A DNA stretch of 35,925 nucleotides from Paracoccaceae bacterium (GTDB lineage: Bacteria > Pseudomonadota > Alphaproteobacteria > Rhodobacterales > Rhodobacteraceae). The position numbers and the translations under genes are program-made. Below, one piece after another: positions 1-8,448 of the stretch. The DNA lies in assembly GCA_018607905.1 (NCBI GenBank), contig JABBAP010000024.1, positions 165,075 to 200,999 of the forward strand, written 5' to 3'. Every line of letters starts with the position of its first letter. The first letter of the stretch is position 1. A model generated the notes under the pieces. The model was not told where the DNA came from. It ran no database searches and saw nothing but the letters and a program-made list of their open reading frames with translations.

Positions 1-142
1 TGCGCTGATTGTGGTGGATGAATACGACATCCCGTTTGAAGCGGAGTTACAGGCCTGTGTGGTGATGACGGTGTTCGCGTCGGTTATTTTGCACGGGATG
101 AGCGCCGCCCCATTGGCGCGGTATTTTGGCAAACGGGGCTAG
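1..142 (+). CDS. Na+/H+ (cation:proton) antiporter, C-terminal end only
   Basis: An open frame enters from the left edge (first full codon at base 2) and ends at TAG 140-142, giving 46 residues. The stretch VILHGMSAAPLARYFGKRG resembles the end of the last membrane helix of CPA1/NhaP-type cation:proton antiporters, which commonly finish with a His-Gly-x-Ser-Ala-x-Pro-Leu motif followed by a Tyr/Phe-Gly tail. Such proteins exchange Na+ or K+ for H+ across the inner membrane. The start and most of the protein lie outside the window, so subtype and substrate cannot be judged. The MAPEG gene follows in the opposite orientation, tail to tail, 22 bases away. Confidence 0.6.
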   Translation, partial: ALIVVDEYDIPFEAELQACVVMTVFASVILHGMSAAPLARYFGKRG

Positions 143-164
143 CGGTGCGCTTATCTTTGGCTGA

Positions 165-557
165 TTATACGCCCGTCAAAAGCACGTAGGCGATGTAAAG
201 GCTGGGGAATGTTCCGAGCACAAATGCTGGTACGCGGATGAAGGAAATGCCTGTGTAATACAGCAGGGCGAATGCGGTGCGCCCAAGTACGATCAGCAAT
301 GCGGCGAGTTCAACGCCCGCGCCTGTAAGGCCAGTAAATGCGCCTGCTGCAAGGATCGGGATAATGTAAGCCGTGGACTGCACTTGGTTTTCATAGGCCC
401 GTTGAACCCGCAGCCCGAGGGGGGATTTTTCAATTGCGGGGCGATTTGACGAAAACCCGTAGGCAAATCCTTGGGTCACGTAGGTGAACATGATTTCAAA
501 GCCGACCATCATAAGTGTGAGAAGGCCCATGAGGGTGATTGCGGTGATGAATGACAT
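165..557 (-). CDS. MAPEG family membrane protein
   Basis: This 130-residue protein has about four hydrophobic segments (roughly residues 1-25, 55-80, 83-100 and 108-130). A conserved-looking loop reads RVQRAYENQVQSTAYIIPI, which is the MAPEG signature (Arg-x-x-Arg-Ala-x-x-Asn-x-x-Glu/Gln). The MAPEG superfamily includes glutathione-dependent and eicosanoid enzymes as well as many bacterial members of unknown substrate. I chose the ATG at 555-557, which gives the usual family length and has an AGGA element upstream. An open frame continues to 812 but overlaps the tetR coding region and is not family-like. The gene is divergent from the TetR regulator at 678 and shares a 120-base control region with it, so the regulator probably controls it. 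The exact enzymatic role is unknown. Confidence 0.85.
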   Translation of the reverse strand: MSFITAITLMGLLTLMMVGFEIMFTYVTQGFAYGFSSNRPAIEKSPLGLRVQRAYENQVQSTAYIIPILAAGAFTGLTGAGVELAALLIVLGRTAFALLYYTGISFIRVPAFVLGTFPSLYIAYVLLTGV

Positions 558-612
558 GACTGATCCTGTTGTTTTGTTGCGTGGCGTTGTAAGTTCGTGG
601 AAAGAGGGTATT

Positions 613-653
613 CTATCCACATGGAGTGAATACAAAACTATCCAACTGGATAG
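613..653. promoter_or_regulatory. Two tandem operator-like palindromes between MAPEG and tetR
   Basis: Two related 16-base sites start at 613 and 638, exactly 25 bases apart. The downstream one (638-653) is a perfect palindrome, CTATCC-AACT-GGATAG. The upstream one (613-628, CTATCC-ACAT-GGAGTG) shares the left arm and is imperfect on the right. They sit in the divergent spacer between the MAPEG gene and the TetR gene, where a TetR dimer would be expected to bind and repress both. Binding by this regulator is inference from position and symmetry. Confidence 0.6.
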
Positions 654-677
654 AATTGTCAAGACCAGAGGAAACTG

Positions 678-1268
678 ATGGCGCGCGCGCGAAAAATTGA
701 TCCTGAAATGGCCGTTCCTGCGGCGATGGCGTTGTTCTGGCAGCATGGCTATGGCGGGCTGGGGACACGCCAGTTGGAAGAGGAAACCGGTATCACGCGG
801 TTCAGCTTGCAAACCTCCTATGGTGGCAAGATGGCCTTGTTTTTAAAGGCTTTGGATGGATACCTTGAGGCGTTCACGGCGCACGGCGTGCCCGATATGC
901 GCGACGGGGAGTTGGACACGATCGCGAAGTGGTTTGATGCACGAACTGCGCCTGTGATGTTTCCCGAGGTCGCGTGTTTTGGGTGTTTGATGCTGAATTC
1001 GATTATCGAGTTTAGCGGGAATAACGCAGATGTGAACACACGGGCCGAGCGGTTTTACGACATGGTGCGCGGTGGATTTTGTGGCGCGCTAACGGCGGCG
1101 CAGCAAAAGGGCAACTTGCCCTCAGATTTTGATGTAACGGCCCACGCCGAGATTTGTTTGGGGGTCGCGATTTCGCAAAATGTGATTATTCGCTCCGCTG
1201 CTGACAACAAAGCGGGCGCGCGCATGGCTGCTGGAATGGGCGCGGTTGTTCGGGGTTGGGGGCGCTAG
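678..1268 (+). CDS. TetR/AcrR family transcriptional regulator
   Basis: This 196-residue protein has an N-terminal TetR-type helix-turn-helix (about residues 8-55): a helix ending in ALFWQHGYGGLGTRQLEEET, then GITRFSLQTSYGGKMALF. The pattern matches the family (Phe-Trp-x-x-Gly-Tyr ... Thr/Leu ... Gly-x-x-x-x-Ser-Leu-x-x-x-Phe/Tyr-Gly-x-K). The C-terminal helical part should hold the ligand pocket and dimer interface. The start at 678 is preceded by AGAGGAAACTG, a good ribosome binding site. Such proteins usually repress a divergent neighbour and their own gene; here that is the MAPEG gene. The ligand is unknown. The TAG stop shares a CTAG palindrome with the stop of the opposing gene at 1265. 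Confidence 0.9.
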   Translation: MARARKIDPEMAVPAAMALFWQHGYGGLGTRQLEEETGITRFSLQTSYGGKMALFLKALDGYLEAFTAHGVPDMRDGELDTIAKWFDARTAPVMFPEVACFGCLMLNSIIEFSGNNADVNTRAERFYDMVRGGFCGALTAAQQKGNLPSDFDVTAHAEICLGVAISQNVIIRSAADNKAGARMAAGMGAVVRGWGR

Positions 1269-1603
1269 CGGCCCTCTGGTCCGTCGTAGTGGCGTTCAAC
1301 TTTGGCGACGCGTAGCGTGTAGTGTTCGTACCATTTCTGTTTACCCATGTTTTGCGCGTACAGATGCTCGGATACTTGTTTCCAGCCCATCAACGCGGCC
1401 TCATCGGCCCAGTAGCTGACGGTGATGCCAAGGCCTTCGCCGTCGCGGGTGGATTCTACGCCGACGTAGCCAGGTTGTTGTGCGGCCAGTTCAACCATTT
1501 TGGCCGACATTTGGCCGTAGCCCGTCGTGTCATCGCTCAGTTGAGCGGTGAAGATCACCGCGTAATAGGGCAGATCAGCGGGAAGGGGCGCGAACCGGCT
1601 CAT
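1265..1603 (-). CDS. Antibiotic biosynthesis monooxygenase (ABM) domain protein
   Basis: This 112-residue protein resembles small ABM/dimeric alpha-beta barrel proteins. Recognisable stretches are YYAVIFTAQLSDDTTGY near the N terminus, QQPGYVGVESTRD in the middle, GITVSYWADEAALMGWKQ, and a C-terminal YEHYTLRVAKVER. Family members act as small oxygenases, haem-degrading enzymes or ligand-binding proteins, and most bacterial copies have no assigned substrate. Its ATG overlaps the stop of the upstream I78 inhibitor gene (ATGA arrangement), so the two are probably cotranscribed and translationally coupled. Its stop overlaps the tetR stop on the other strand. Family assignment is firm; function is not. 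Confidence 0.85.
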   Translation of the reverse strand: MSRFAPLPADLPYYAVIFTAQLSDDTTGYGQMSAKMVELAAQQPGYVGVESTRDGEGLGITVSYWADEAALMGWKQVSEHLYAQNMGKQKWYEHYTLRVAKVERHYDGPEGR

Positions 1604-1887
1604 GCGCAGATGACCCGCAGGATTGTGCCGTCTTTGCTCATCACAATGTTCAGGCGGTTTTCGTTGTGATCCAGCGTCACGGCCGTGTCTGGGAACATGT
1701 AACGCACGGCGGAGGTTTTAAATTTCGATTTGTCGATTGCAGATCGTTTTTGCCCGACAAGCCCTTGGAGTTCATTTGCATTGCAAACATCGGGAACTGC
1801 AGGAGCAGTGGGTTTTGCAGGTGTCGGGTCTGTTGGTTCACAGGCAACGCAGGCGAGGAGCGCGAAAGCGGGTAAAAAATGTTTCAT
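1600..1887 (-). CDS. I78-type peptidase inhibitor, putative lipoprotein
   Basis: The 95-residue product starts with a short hydrophobic signal segment (MKHFLPAFALLACVAC) containing Cys13 in an LLAC context that suits a lipobox, with Cys16 as an alternative. A Pro/Thr-rich linker follows. The rest matches the I78 inhibitor pattern: VCNANELQGLVGQKRS, then VRYMFPDTAVTLDHNENRLN and a C-terminal IVMSKDGTILRVICA, with paired cysteines at both ends of the domain. I78 proteins are small inhibitors of serine peptidases, likely periplasmic here. I chose ATG 1885-1887 because it places the signal peptide at the N terminus; a longer frame to 1923 adds an unlikely extension. It is the first gene of a two-gene unit with the ABM protein. 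Confidence 0.8.
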   Translation of the reverse strand: MKHFLPAFALLACVACEPTDPTPAKPTAPAVPDVCNANELQGLVGQKRSAIDKSKFKTSAVRYMFPDTAVTLDHNENRLNIVMSKDGTILRVICA

Positions 1888-1935
1888 GGCTAAATTGGTA
1901 AGTGTCTGTGGCGCGGTTTGCAACCCGCCAAAGTG

Positions 1936-1966
1936 AGACAGCCGCGCGGGTGAGGCACGGCTGTCT
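1936..1966 (-). terminator. Hairpin after the peptide ABC transporter operon
   Basis: Bases 1936-1944 (AGACAGCCG) pair perfectly with 1958-1966 (CGGCTGTCT) around a 13-base loop. The hairpin lies just past the stop of the fused ATPase gene on the minus strand. It has no clear run of T after it, so it may be a weak or Rho-assisted terminator or an mRNA 3'-end stabiliser. Confidence 0.45.
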
Positions 1967-1986
1967 GCAAGCTGATGATTGCGCGT

Positions 1987-4080
1987 TTATTCCGCAGCGA
2001 TTTTGATAACCGGTTCCATCTGATCGAGCCATTCTTGCGCCAAGTGGCATTTGATCTGCTGGGTGCCAGCAAGATCACGCATCGGCGGCACTTCGGTGTC
2101 GCACAGGTTGTTTGGCACGTTTGATTTGTGCAAACAGCGGGTTTGGAACGGGCAGCCTGACGGCGGGTTCATCGCGGACGGGATGTCGCCTTCTAGCACG
2201 ATCCGCTTTTTCACAATGCTGGTGTCTGCGATTGGAACGGCCGACAACAACGCCTCGGTGTAGGGGTGATAGGGCGGCGAGAAAACTTCCTCTGTTGTGC
2301 CCATTTCAACCACATGGCCGAGGTACATCACCATAACGCGATCCGACAGATAGCGAACAATCGACAGATCGTGGGAGATGAACAGCAGCGTTGTTTTTTC
2401 ATTGCGCTGAATTTCCATCAGAAGATCGGTCACGGCGGCCTGAACGGACACGTCGAGCGCGGAAACGGGTTCATCCGCCACAACGATCTGCGCATTGCCT
2501 GCAAAGGCGCGCGCGATGCCGACACGCTGTTTTTGCCCACCAGAAAGCTGGCGCGGCATGCGATCCGCAAAGGCACGCGGCAGTTTCACAAGATCGAGGA
2601 GTTCGAGCATGCGGTGACGCCGTTCAGCAGCTGTTTCACCCACCTTAAAGATTTCCAAGGCGCGGATGATTTGGGTGCCGACCGTCATGGACGGGTTCAG
2701 CGTATCAAACGGGTTTTGAAAGACCATCTGGATCGAGGAGACGGTTTTTGTGCCCCGCTCGTTGATTGGGATGTCTTGGATTTCGTGGGTGTTGAGTTCC
2801 ACGGTGCCGTCGGTTGCGACCTCTAGCCCCATCAGAACCTTGGCTAGGGTAGATTTACCACAACCAGATTCCCCAACAATCGCGAGAGTTTCGCTTTCGC
2901 GAGCTTCAAAGCTGATGGTTTCATTGGCTTTGACCACCCGCACATCACCGCCGCCAAACAGCGCGTTTGCCGCGACTTCGTAGTATTTTTTAAGGTTGTC
3001 GACCTTAAGCACAACTTTGCCGGGTTTGGTTTTTTTGGTGTTGTCACCGCCCGCCACTTTGGCGTTCCAGTCGATTTCTGCAATGCGTAGACACCGGCTT
3101 TCGTGGCGATCTCGCCCGCCCCCTGTGACGTCCTCCATCGGAATGACGCCTGAATTACAGCGCCCTTCTGCGAAATAATCGCAGCGCGGGCCAAAATTAC
3201 ATCCCTGTGGACGTTCGTGGGGCAGCGGGAAGTTGCCCGGAATTGCCACCAGCGGGCTGTCGTTTTTATCGGCACCTGGCAGAGGGATCGAACGGAACAG
3301 AGCCTGTGTGTAGGGGTGCTGCATTTTGTCGAACACATCCGCAATGGAACCTGTTTCAACCGCTTCACCTGAATACATCACGCAAAGACGATCACAGGTA
3401 TCTAGGATCAGACCGAGGTTGTGGGAGATGAACAGCATCGAGGTGCCGTATTTTTCGCCCAAGCCTTTGACCATATCAACGATGCCTGCCTCAACCGTCA
3501 CATCAAGCGCGGTTGTTGGTTCGTCGAGGATCAGCAGGGAGGGTTTAGACATCAGCGCCATCGCGATCACGATGCGCTGTTGCTGCCCACCTGAGAGTTG
3601 GTGCGGATAGCTATCCAAGATGCGCTTGGGATCGGGCATTTTCACGTCCGTCACCACATCAAGCGCCAGTTGATAGGCTGCCTCCTTGGAAGCACCCTCG
3701 TGGATCATCGGCACTTCCATCAATTGTAGGCCGATTTTCATGGCAGGATTGAGGGAGGCCATGGGCTCTTGATAGATCATCGCGATTTCAGAACCGCGCA
3801 AGGCGCGCAATTCATCAGCCGAATAGGTTGCAAGGTCGCGACCTTTGAATTTGATCGTGCCCCCAACAATTGATCCGTTTACGCCCAAATCCTGCATAAC
3901 GCCAAGCGCCACTGTGGATTTACCGCAACCAGATTCACCCACCAAGCCGACGGCTTCGCCTGGCATAACGGTTGTGGTGAAATCCATCACGGCAGGGATT
4001 TCGCCCGCGCGGGTGAAGAAAGAAATCGAGAGGTTTTCGATTTCAAGGATTGGTCCATCGTAGTCCAATTTTGTCATCAT
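1987..4080 (-). CDS. Peptide/opine-type ABC transporter, fused double ATP-binding protein (DppD-DppF)
   Basis: The 697-residue cytoplasmic protein is two complete ABC ATPases in tandem. Domain 1 has Walker A GESGCGKST at 48-56, signature LSGGQQQR at 162-169 and Walker B LLILDEP at 182-188. Domain 2 has Walker A at 403-411, signature LSGGQKQR at 512-519 and Walker B at 533-538. Each half ends with the Cys-containing tail typical of oligopeptide/dipeptide importers (around GCNFGPRC at 293-300, and CPFQTRC near the C terminus). The protein therefore supplies both nucleotide-binding subunits for the two permeases encoded just upstream. AAGGAGAG lies directly before the ATG at 4080; a second ATG at 4077 is equally usable. 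Fusion of the two ATPases is common in alphaproteobacteria. The substrate cannot be read from the sequence. Confidence 0.93.
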   Translation of the reverse strand: MMTKLDYDGPILEIENLSISFFTRAGEIPAVMDFTTTVMPGEAVGLVGESGCGKSTVALGVMQDLGVNGSIVGGTIKFKGRDLATYSADELRALRGSEIAMIYQEPMASLNPAMKIGLQLMEVPMIHEGASKEAAYQLALDVVTDVKMPDPKRILDSYPHQLSGGQQQRIVIAMALMSKPSLLILDEPTTALDVTVEAGIVDMVKGLGEKYGTSMLFISHNLGLILDTCDRLCVMYSGEAVETGSIADVFDKMQHPYTQALFRSIPLPGADKNDSPLVAIPGNFPLPHERPQGCNFGPRCDYFAEGRCNSGVIPMEDVTGGGRDRHESRCLRIAEIDWNAKVAGGDNTKKTKPGKVVLKVDNLKKYYEVAANALFGGGDVRVVKANETISFEARESETLAIVGESGCGKSTLAKVLMGLEVATDGTVELNTHEIQDIPINERGTKTVSSIQMVFQNPFDTLNPSMTVGTQIIRALEIFKVGETAAERRHRMLELLDLVKLPRAFADRMPRQLSGGQKQRVGIARAFAGNAQIVVADEPVSALDVSVQAAVTDLLMEIQRNEKTTLLFISHDLSIVRYLSDRVMVMYLGHVVEMGTTEEVFSPPYHPYTEALLSAVPIADTSIVKKRIVLEGDIPSAMNPPSGCPFQTRCLHKSNVPNNLCDTEVPPMRDLAGTQQIKCHLAQEWLDQMEPVIKIAAE

Positions 4081-4088
4081 ATCTCTCC

Positions 4089-5291
4089 TTAGTCTTTCAG
4101 GGATTCTTCGCGCAGGCCATCGGCCAGCAGGTTCAAGCCAAGCACCAGTGACAACAGCGAGAACGCCGGTGTCAGGGCAGGGTGGAGGTAGACGGACAGC
4201 AGCTTACGCCCTGTGTTAATCGTCGTGCCCCAATCCGGGCTTTCAGGTGGGAGGCCAAGGCCGAAGAAACCCAAAGTACCAAGAAGGATCGTGGCGTAAC
4301 CAATGCGTAGACAGAAATCCACGATCAGCGGGCCACGCACGTTTGGCAAGATTTCCCAAAGCATGATGTACCAAGCGCTTTCGCCGCGTGTTTGCGCCGC
4401 AGACACATAGTCGCGTGATTTCACGTCCATCGTTAGGCCGCGCATAATACGGAAAATGGTGGGGGAGTTCACAAACACCACAGAGACAAACACCACAAGC
4501 ACGCCGCCCGGTATGTTGAACAGATCGAGTGAGGCTGGCCAAAAATCAACGAATGTGCCGCGTCCTTGCTCTGAGATCAGAGAGAAGTAGAGCAGGCCAC
4601 CCACACCCAGAACACCAACGATAAGCGGTGTGCGGATGTGTGGCAAAACGTGATAGCGCGAGTTCAGCAGCACGGTGAGGAACACCAGTGGGAAGATGAA
4701 GAACACGGCTGCCATATACGCGGGAATACCCGTTGCGACAATTTCCGGTGTAACCAGCAGGTAGAACAGCAAGATCACAGGGAAGGCGAGGATGAGGTTG
4801 GCCAAGAAGGACAAGATCGTATCCAAGCGACCACCGAAGTATCCCGCTGGCAGGCCGAGCGTGATACCGACCACATAGCCAAACAACGTGGCAAGCGGGG
4901 CGATGGCAAGAACAACGGCCGAGCCATAAACCGCCTGAGAGAACACATCGCGTGCCAGTGTGTCTCCACCAAGCAGGTAATAGGCGTATTGGCCTTCCTC
5001 GGGTGCGCGCAGTGCAGTGCCCGGTACTTTGTTTTTCATACCAGAGACTTGGACCAGCGGGTCATGTGTCGCGATCAGATCGAACACACCTGCATAAAGT
5101 GCGGTGAACACCCAAAAGGTGACCAGCGCAAAGCCGATCATGCCCACGGTGGAATCAAAGATACGACCATAGAGGCCAAGGTTACGTTTGAAGGTGATGG
5201 ACAGACCAAAGGTCAGCGCCATCGTGATCCAAACAGGAAGGAATTGGGTGAAGATGCGACCCAAAATTTCAAGAGTTGTTAGCGGTTCCAT
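4089..5291 (-). CDS. Peptide-type ABC transporter permease, DppC-like
   Basis: This 400-residue inner-membrane protein has multiple hydrophobic segments and the conserved cytoplasmic loop that contacts the ATPase (AAQTRGESAWYIMLWEILPN, the EAA-like motif). The late stretch GFFGLGLPPESPDWGTTIN is very typical of DppC/OppC permeases. It is longer than the usual roughly 300 residues because of an extended N-terminal membrane region and an inserted segment around residues 190-260. Both features occur in a subgroup of these permeases. It should pair with the DppB-like permease encoded 12 bases upstream to form the channel, energised by the fused ATPase encoded 8 bases downstream. The import substrate is probably a peptide or similar compound, but this is not determinable. 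Confidence 0.9.
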   Translation of the reverse strand: MEPLTTLEILGRIFTQFLPVWITMALTFGLSITFKRNLGLYGRIFDSTVGMIGFALVTFWVFTALYAGVFDLIATHDPLVQVSGMKNKVPGTALRAPEEGQYAYYLLGGDTLARDVFSQAVYGSAVVLAIAPLATLFGYVVGITLGLPAGYFGGRLDTILSFLANLILAFPVILLFYLLVTPEIVATGIPAYMAAVFFIFPLVFLTVLLNSRYHVLPHIRTPLIVGVLGVGGLLYFSLISEQGRGTFVDFWPASLDLFNIPGGVLVVFVSVVFVNSPTIFRIMRGLTMDVKSRDYVSAAQTRGESAWYIMLWEILPNVRGPLIVDFCLRIGYATILLGTLGFFGLGLPPESPDWGTTINTGRKLLSVYLHPALTPAFSLLSLVLGLNLLADGLREESLKD

Positions 5292-5303
5292 GTCTGATCC
5301 CCC

Positions 5304-6350
5304 TTAAGAAATACGGATGCGAGGGTTCAAGTAGACATAGCCGATATCAGATATCAGTTGGGTCAACAGAACGATCACAACGGAAATGACAGAGACACCT
5401 AAAAGCACATCAATGTCGTTGTTACTTGCGGATTGAACAAGGAGCCAGCCAAAGCCTTTGTAGTTAAACAAAGTCTCGGTTATGACCACGCCCGTCAGCA
5501 AGTAGGGGATTTGCAGAATGATAACCGTGAAAGGGGCAATCAGCGCATTTCGCAATGCGTGTTTCATCACGATGTTTTTGAATGACACCCCCTTTAGGCG
5601 CGCCGTTCGAATGTATTGCGCCGTCATCACCTCGGTCATAGAGGCCCGTGTCATGCGGGCGATATAGCCGATGGAAAACAGTGCGATTGTTAGGACAGGA
5701 AGGAGGAAGTTTTCAAGACTTGCATCATTCATTGCCGAGGTCGCGGATCCTTTGAGCCATTTGAGGTTCACAGCCGAGGAGGCGAAAATTGCGATTAGGA
5801 CAACACCAGAAACGTATTCAGGCGTTGCCGAGGTGACAATCGAGAAGGTGGATAAGGTACGATCGGTTTTCGATCCCTCGCGCATCCCTGCAAGCACGCC
5901 GATCAACAGCGCGGTTGGAATAGTAAGGATCAAAGCCCACATCATGAGGAACCCCGTCAGAGTGAGGCCGCGCCACATAATAACGCCTGCATCCTCTTTT
6001 GCGCGGGTTGAAAAGCCCCATTTCCCTTGCAAAACGCCACAAAACTTAGGCGCATCTGCAACAGGTGTGCCACCTGTGGCGCACCGCGCGCGCGTCGTAC
6101 CATCAGCGCCGTCAATGACATATCCAGGAACCACCCCGAGCCATTCGCCGTATTTTACCAACATTGGCCGTGTGTAACCGCGACTGGTAAGCCACGAGGA
6201 AACGTCTCTGTCCGACATGCGGAAGTTGCCCTGCGTCTTGGCCAGCTTTTCGAGGTTTGGATACAGGTTTGTCAGAAAGAAAACGACAAATGTGAGGCAT
6301 AATGCTGTGAGCAGCATCACGCCGAGGCGGCGAAGAAGAAATAGTCCCAT
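5304..6350 (-). CDS. Peptide-type ABC transporter permease, DppB-like
   Basis: This 348-residue membrane protein opens with MGLFLLRRLGVMLLTALCLT, the standard N-terminal helix of DppB/OppB permeases. Near the middle it carries the ATPase-contact loop TARLKGVSFKNIVMKHALRN. The C-terminal part has LLTGVVITETLFNYKGFGWL and ends in LNPRIRIS, again typical. A periplasmic insert with two cysteines (about residues 88-105) sits between helices 1 and 2. It is the first permease gene after the binding-protein gene and is separated from it by a strong hairpin terminator, which probably lowers permease expression relative to the binding protein. Family and role are clear; substrate is not. Confidence 0.9.
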   Translation of the reverse strand: MGLFLLRRLGVMLLTALCLTFVVFFLTNLYPNLEKLAKTQGNFRMSDRDVSSWLTSRGYTRPMLVKYGEWLGVVPGYVIDGADGTTRARCATGGTPVADAPKFCGVLQGKWGFSTRAKEDAGVIMWRGLTLTGFLMMWALILTIPTALLIGVLAGMREGSKTDRTLSTFSIVTSATPEYVSGVVLIAIFASSAVNLKWLKGSATSAMNDASLENFLLPVLTIALFSIGYIARMTRASMTEVMTAQYIRTARLKGVSFKNIVMKHALRNALIAPFTVIILQIPYLLTGVVITETLFNYKGFGWLLVQSASNNDIDVLLGVSVISVVIVLLTQLISDIGYVYLNPRIRIS

Positions 6351-6441
6351 GGGGTTCCCGTTGTTTTGCGACAGACCTATTAGGCGATCTGTTCATTTTG
6401 CAGCGAGTTTGCCAGCAGCGGCAAATGCCTAGAGTTTAGAC

Positions 6442-6475
6442 AAAAAGGGCCGCACCTGATGGTGCGGCCCTTTTT
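6442..6475 (-). terminator. Strong hairpin between binding protein and permease genes
   Basis: Fifteen bases at 6442-6456 (AAAAAGGGCCGCACC) pair perfectly with 6461-6475 around a 4-base loop, with T-runs on both strands. It follows the stop of the substrate-binding protein gene by about ten bases and precedes the first permease gene. Partial read-through would give much more binding protein than membrane subunits, a common arrangement in ABC importers. Confidence 0.9.
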
Positions 6476-6486
6476 TTATTCGTTAA

Positions 6487-8130
6487 TTAGGCTTTCCATG
6501 CCCATTTATAAACCTGTGGCAGATACGCGATGTGCATATCAATGCCAACCATGTCTGGTTTATGGTGGCGCGTCACTGTGCGCCAATATGGCTGAATGGT
6601 AACGCCTTCTTCGATCATGATGCCCTGAATTTTGGTCATCACTGCACGACGTTTGTCCGCATCAGCGATAGAGTTCGCTTCTGAGAGCAGGCTGTCAAAT
6701 TCAGCGTTTGCAAAACCAGATTCGTTCCATGCTTCACCAGAGCGGTAAGCCAAAGCCAAAACCTGTGTGCCAAGTGGGCGGTGGTTCCAGTTTGTGGAGG
6801 AGAACGGGTATTTTACCCAGTCATTCCAGAAGGTTGAGCCAGGCAGAACGGTCCGCTTAACTTTCATGCCAGCGGCGCGCATTTGTGCAGCCACGGAGTC
6901 AGTTGTCGCTTTGCGCCAGTCATCATCGATGGAGTGCAGCTCGTGCTCGTAATCCAACATGCCCGCTTCTTCGGCCAATGCTTTTGCTTTAGCAGGGTCG
7001 TATGGCAGACGTGTTACGTTTGGATCATGCTCTGGGTGGACAGGGCCAACGTGGCAGTTGTCCGCAGGGATGCCCTGACCGTTCACACCAAGTTCAAGAA
7101 CAACAGCGTTGTCTACAGCCATCGCGATGGCCTGACGCATGCGTTTGTCTTTGTAGGCTTCGTGTGTTTGGTTCGGGCGTACAACAACTGTCGCGCCAGA
7201 AACAACATCGGACTGTGTCAGGCCGAGACCTGTCATGATGTCGATGAACTCGCCAACAGACTCCCAGTTTGCATCGATTTCGTCAGCGTCGAATGCCGCA
7301 ACAAATGCAGCTGCATCTGTGCCGTAGTCAACGAATTCGATCCGGTCAGCGTAACCGCCTTTGCCAGCAGCATAACCCCACCATTCAAAACCTTCGTTGC
7401 GTTTGATCGCAGCTTTCACGCCAACTTCCAAACCATCTGGAAGCATGTAGCCTGTACCAACGGCGGTACCGAGCATGTCTTCTGGGTTGTGAGAGGAGTG
7501 AACGATCGCGGCTGGGTAATCAGCCATGCCTGGGATGATAGTGATATCCGGTGCTGGCAATTTCAGCTTCACTGTGTGGCTGTCCACAACTGTGATTGCG
7601 CCGTCGAGTGCGGTGTTTGTTTCTGGGTTAATCATCGCTGCCATACGGCCCGCCATGGAGTTACCTTCAACGTCTTTTTCACACCAGCCTGTGATGTTGC
7701 GTGCAACATCTTCGGCAGTGAAATCGTCGCCATTGTTCCACTTTACGCCTTTACGAACGTGCAGAGTATATTCTGTCGCGTCCTCGTTGGCTTCCCATGA
7801 CTCCAGCAACATTGGCTCAAACGAACCATCGGAGTTGTATTCGACGAGATACTCCAGCCAACCCGCTGTGAATGTCGCGATTTGTGTCCAGTCGTAGGTG
7901 CGCGGATCTTTGAGTGAGCGCACTTCCATTTGCATACGGATCGTGCCGCCCATTTTGGCGTGCGCTGCTGCGTCTGCTTTGGTCGCGCCGATAAGCGCGT
8001 AAGCAGCAGTAGATGTTAGGCCCAGTGCCGTTGTGCGTGCCAAAAACTCGCGGCGGGACAATTCACCCGATGCGTGTTCCTTGGCGTACATTTCTGCCGC
8101 TGGATGCGTGTTGGTTGGTGTCGTGGTCAT
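6487..8130 (-). CDS. Peptide-type ABC transporter substrate-binding protein (SBP family 5), Tat-exported
   Basis: The 547-residue protein has an unusually long polar N-terminal region, then a twin-arginine signal: SRREFLA at residues 25-31, followed by a hydrophobic stretch ending in ATKADAAAH. This suggests folded export through the Tat system rather than Sec. The body fits family 5 binding proteins: [20 protein letters not shown], the lobe stretch [21 protein letters not shown] (a hallmark of DppA/OppA-like proteins), and a C terminus ending [11 protein letters not shown]. It would capture a peptide or related ligand in the periplasm and deliver it to the two permeases. The RBS AGGGAGAA precedes the ATG at 8130. 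It is probably the first gene of the operon, with its own promoter in the upstream spacer. Confidence 0.92.
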   Translation of the reverse strand: MTTTPTNTHPAAEMYAKEHASGELSRREFLARTTALGLTSTAAYALIGATKADAAAHAKMGGTIRMQMEVRSLKDPRTYDWTQIATFTAGWLEYLVEYNSDGSFEPMLLESWEANEDATEYTLHVRKGVKWNNGDDFTAEDVARNITGWCEKDVEGNSMAGRMAAMINPETNTALDGAITVVDSHTVKLKLPAPDITIIPGMADYPAAIVHSSHNPEDMLGTAVGTGYMLPDGLEVGVKAAIKRNEGFEWWGYAAGKGGYADRIEFVDYGTDAAAFVAAFDADEIDANWESVGEFIDIMTGLGLTQSDVVSGATVVVRPNQTHEAYKDKRMRQAIAMAVDNAVVLELGVNGQGIPADNCHVGPVHPEHDPNVTRLPYDPAKAKALAEEAGMLDYEHELHSIDDDWRKATTDSVAAQMRAAGMKVKRTVLPGSTFWNDWVKYPFSSTNWNHRPLGTQVLALAYRSGEAWNESGFANAEFDSLLSEANSIADADKRRAVMTKIQGIMIEEGVTIQPYWRTVTRHHKPDMVGIDMHIAYLPQVYKWAWKA

Positions 8131-8448
8131 ACTTTTCTCCCTGAAAGACCAAAAATCGTATTCAGATGAACATAGCGCGGTCTGGCTTGCAACCCCTTGG
8201 GCCAGAGCGGCCCATTGTGTTCACTGGCACATTTTTATGGTTTGGATGATTTGTTCACCCGTTTTTCTGTGCCTTACTAGAAGGCGTTGGATGCGCTGAC
8301 ATTGGCTGAACGTTAGCGACATATACTGTCGTTTTTGCGACAGGGTGTATATTAAGAAGTCGGGTTTAGGTGAGTTGAGTTCACGTAAACGTCAGAATAT
8401 TGCGGCACTGCAGGGGACAAAAACGACGAAAAACCAATAGGTTTCGCG
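8131..8448. other. 318-base spacer upstream of the binding-protein gene
   Basis: This is the only gene-free stretch longer than 300 bases. It should hold the promoter of the transporter operon (minus strand). Two copies of TGTTCAC occur at 8218-8224 and 8252-8258, 34 bases apart. Farther upstream three alternating 5-base arms occur: CGACA (8317-8321), TGTCG (8327-8331) and CGACA (8338-8342). These can form either of two small hairpins or serve as half-sites for a dimeric regulator. The AraC gene immediately upstream is a candidate binder. I see no convincing sigma-70 boxes and no reading frame or RNA gene I can support. Confidence 0.4.

Noticed and set aside
6883-7800. A 305-codon open frame on the plus strand inside the binding-protein gene
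   Set aside because: It is a shadow of the substrate-binding protein gene, rich in Cys, Val and His, with no domain.
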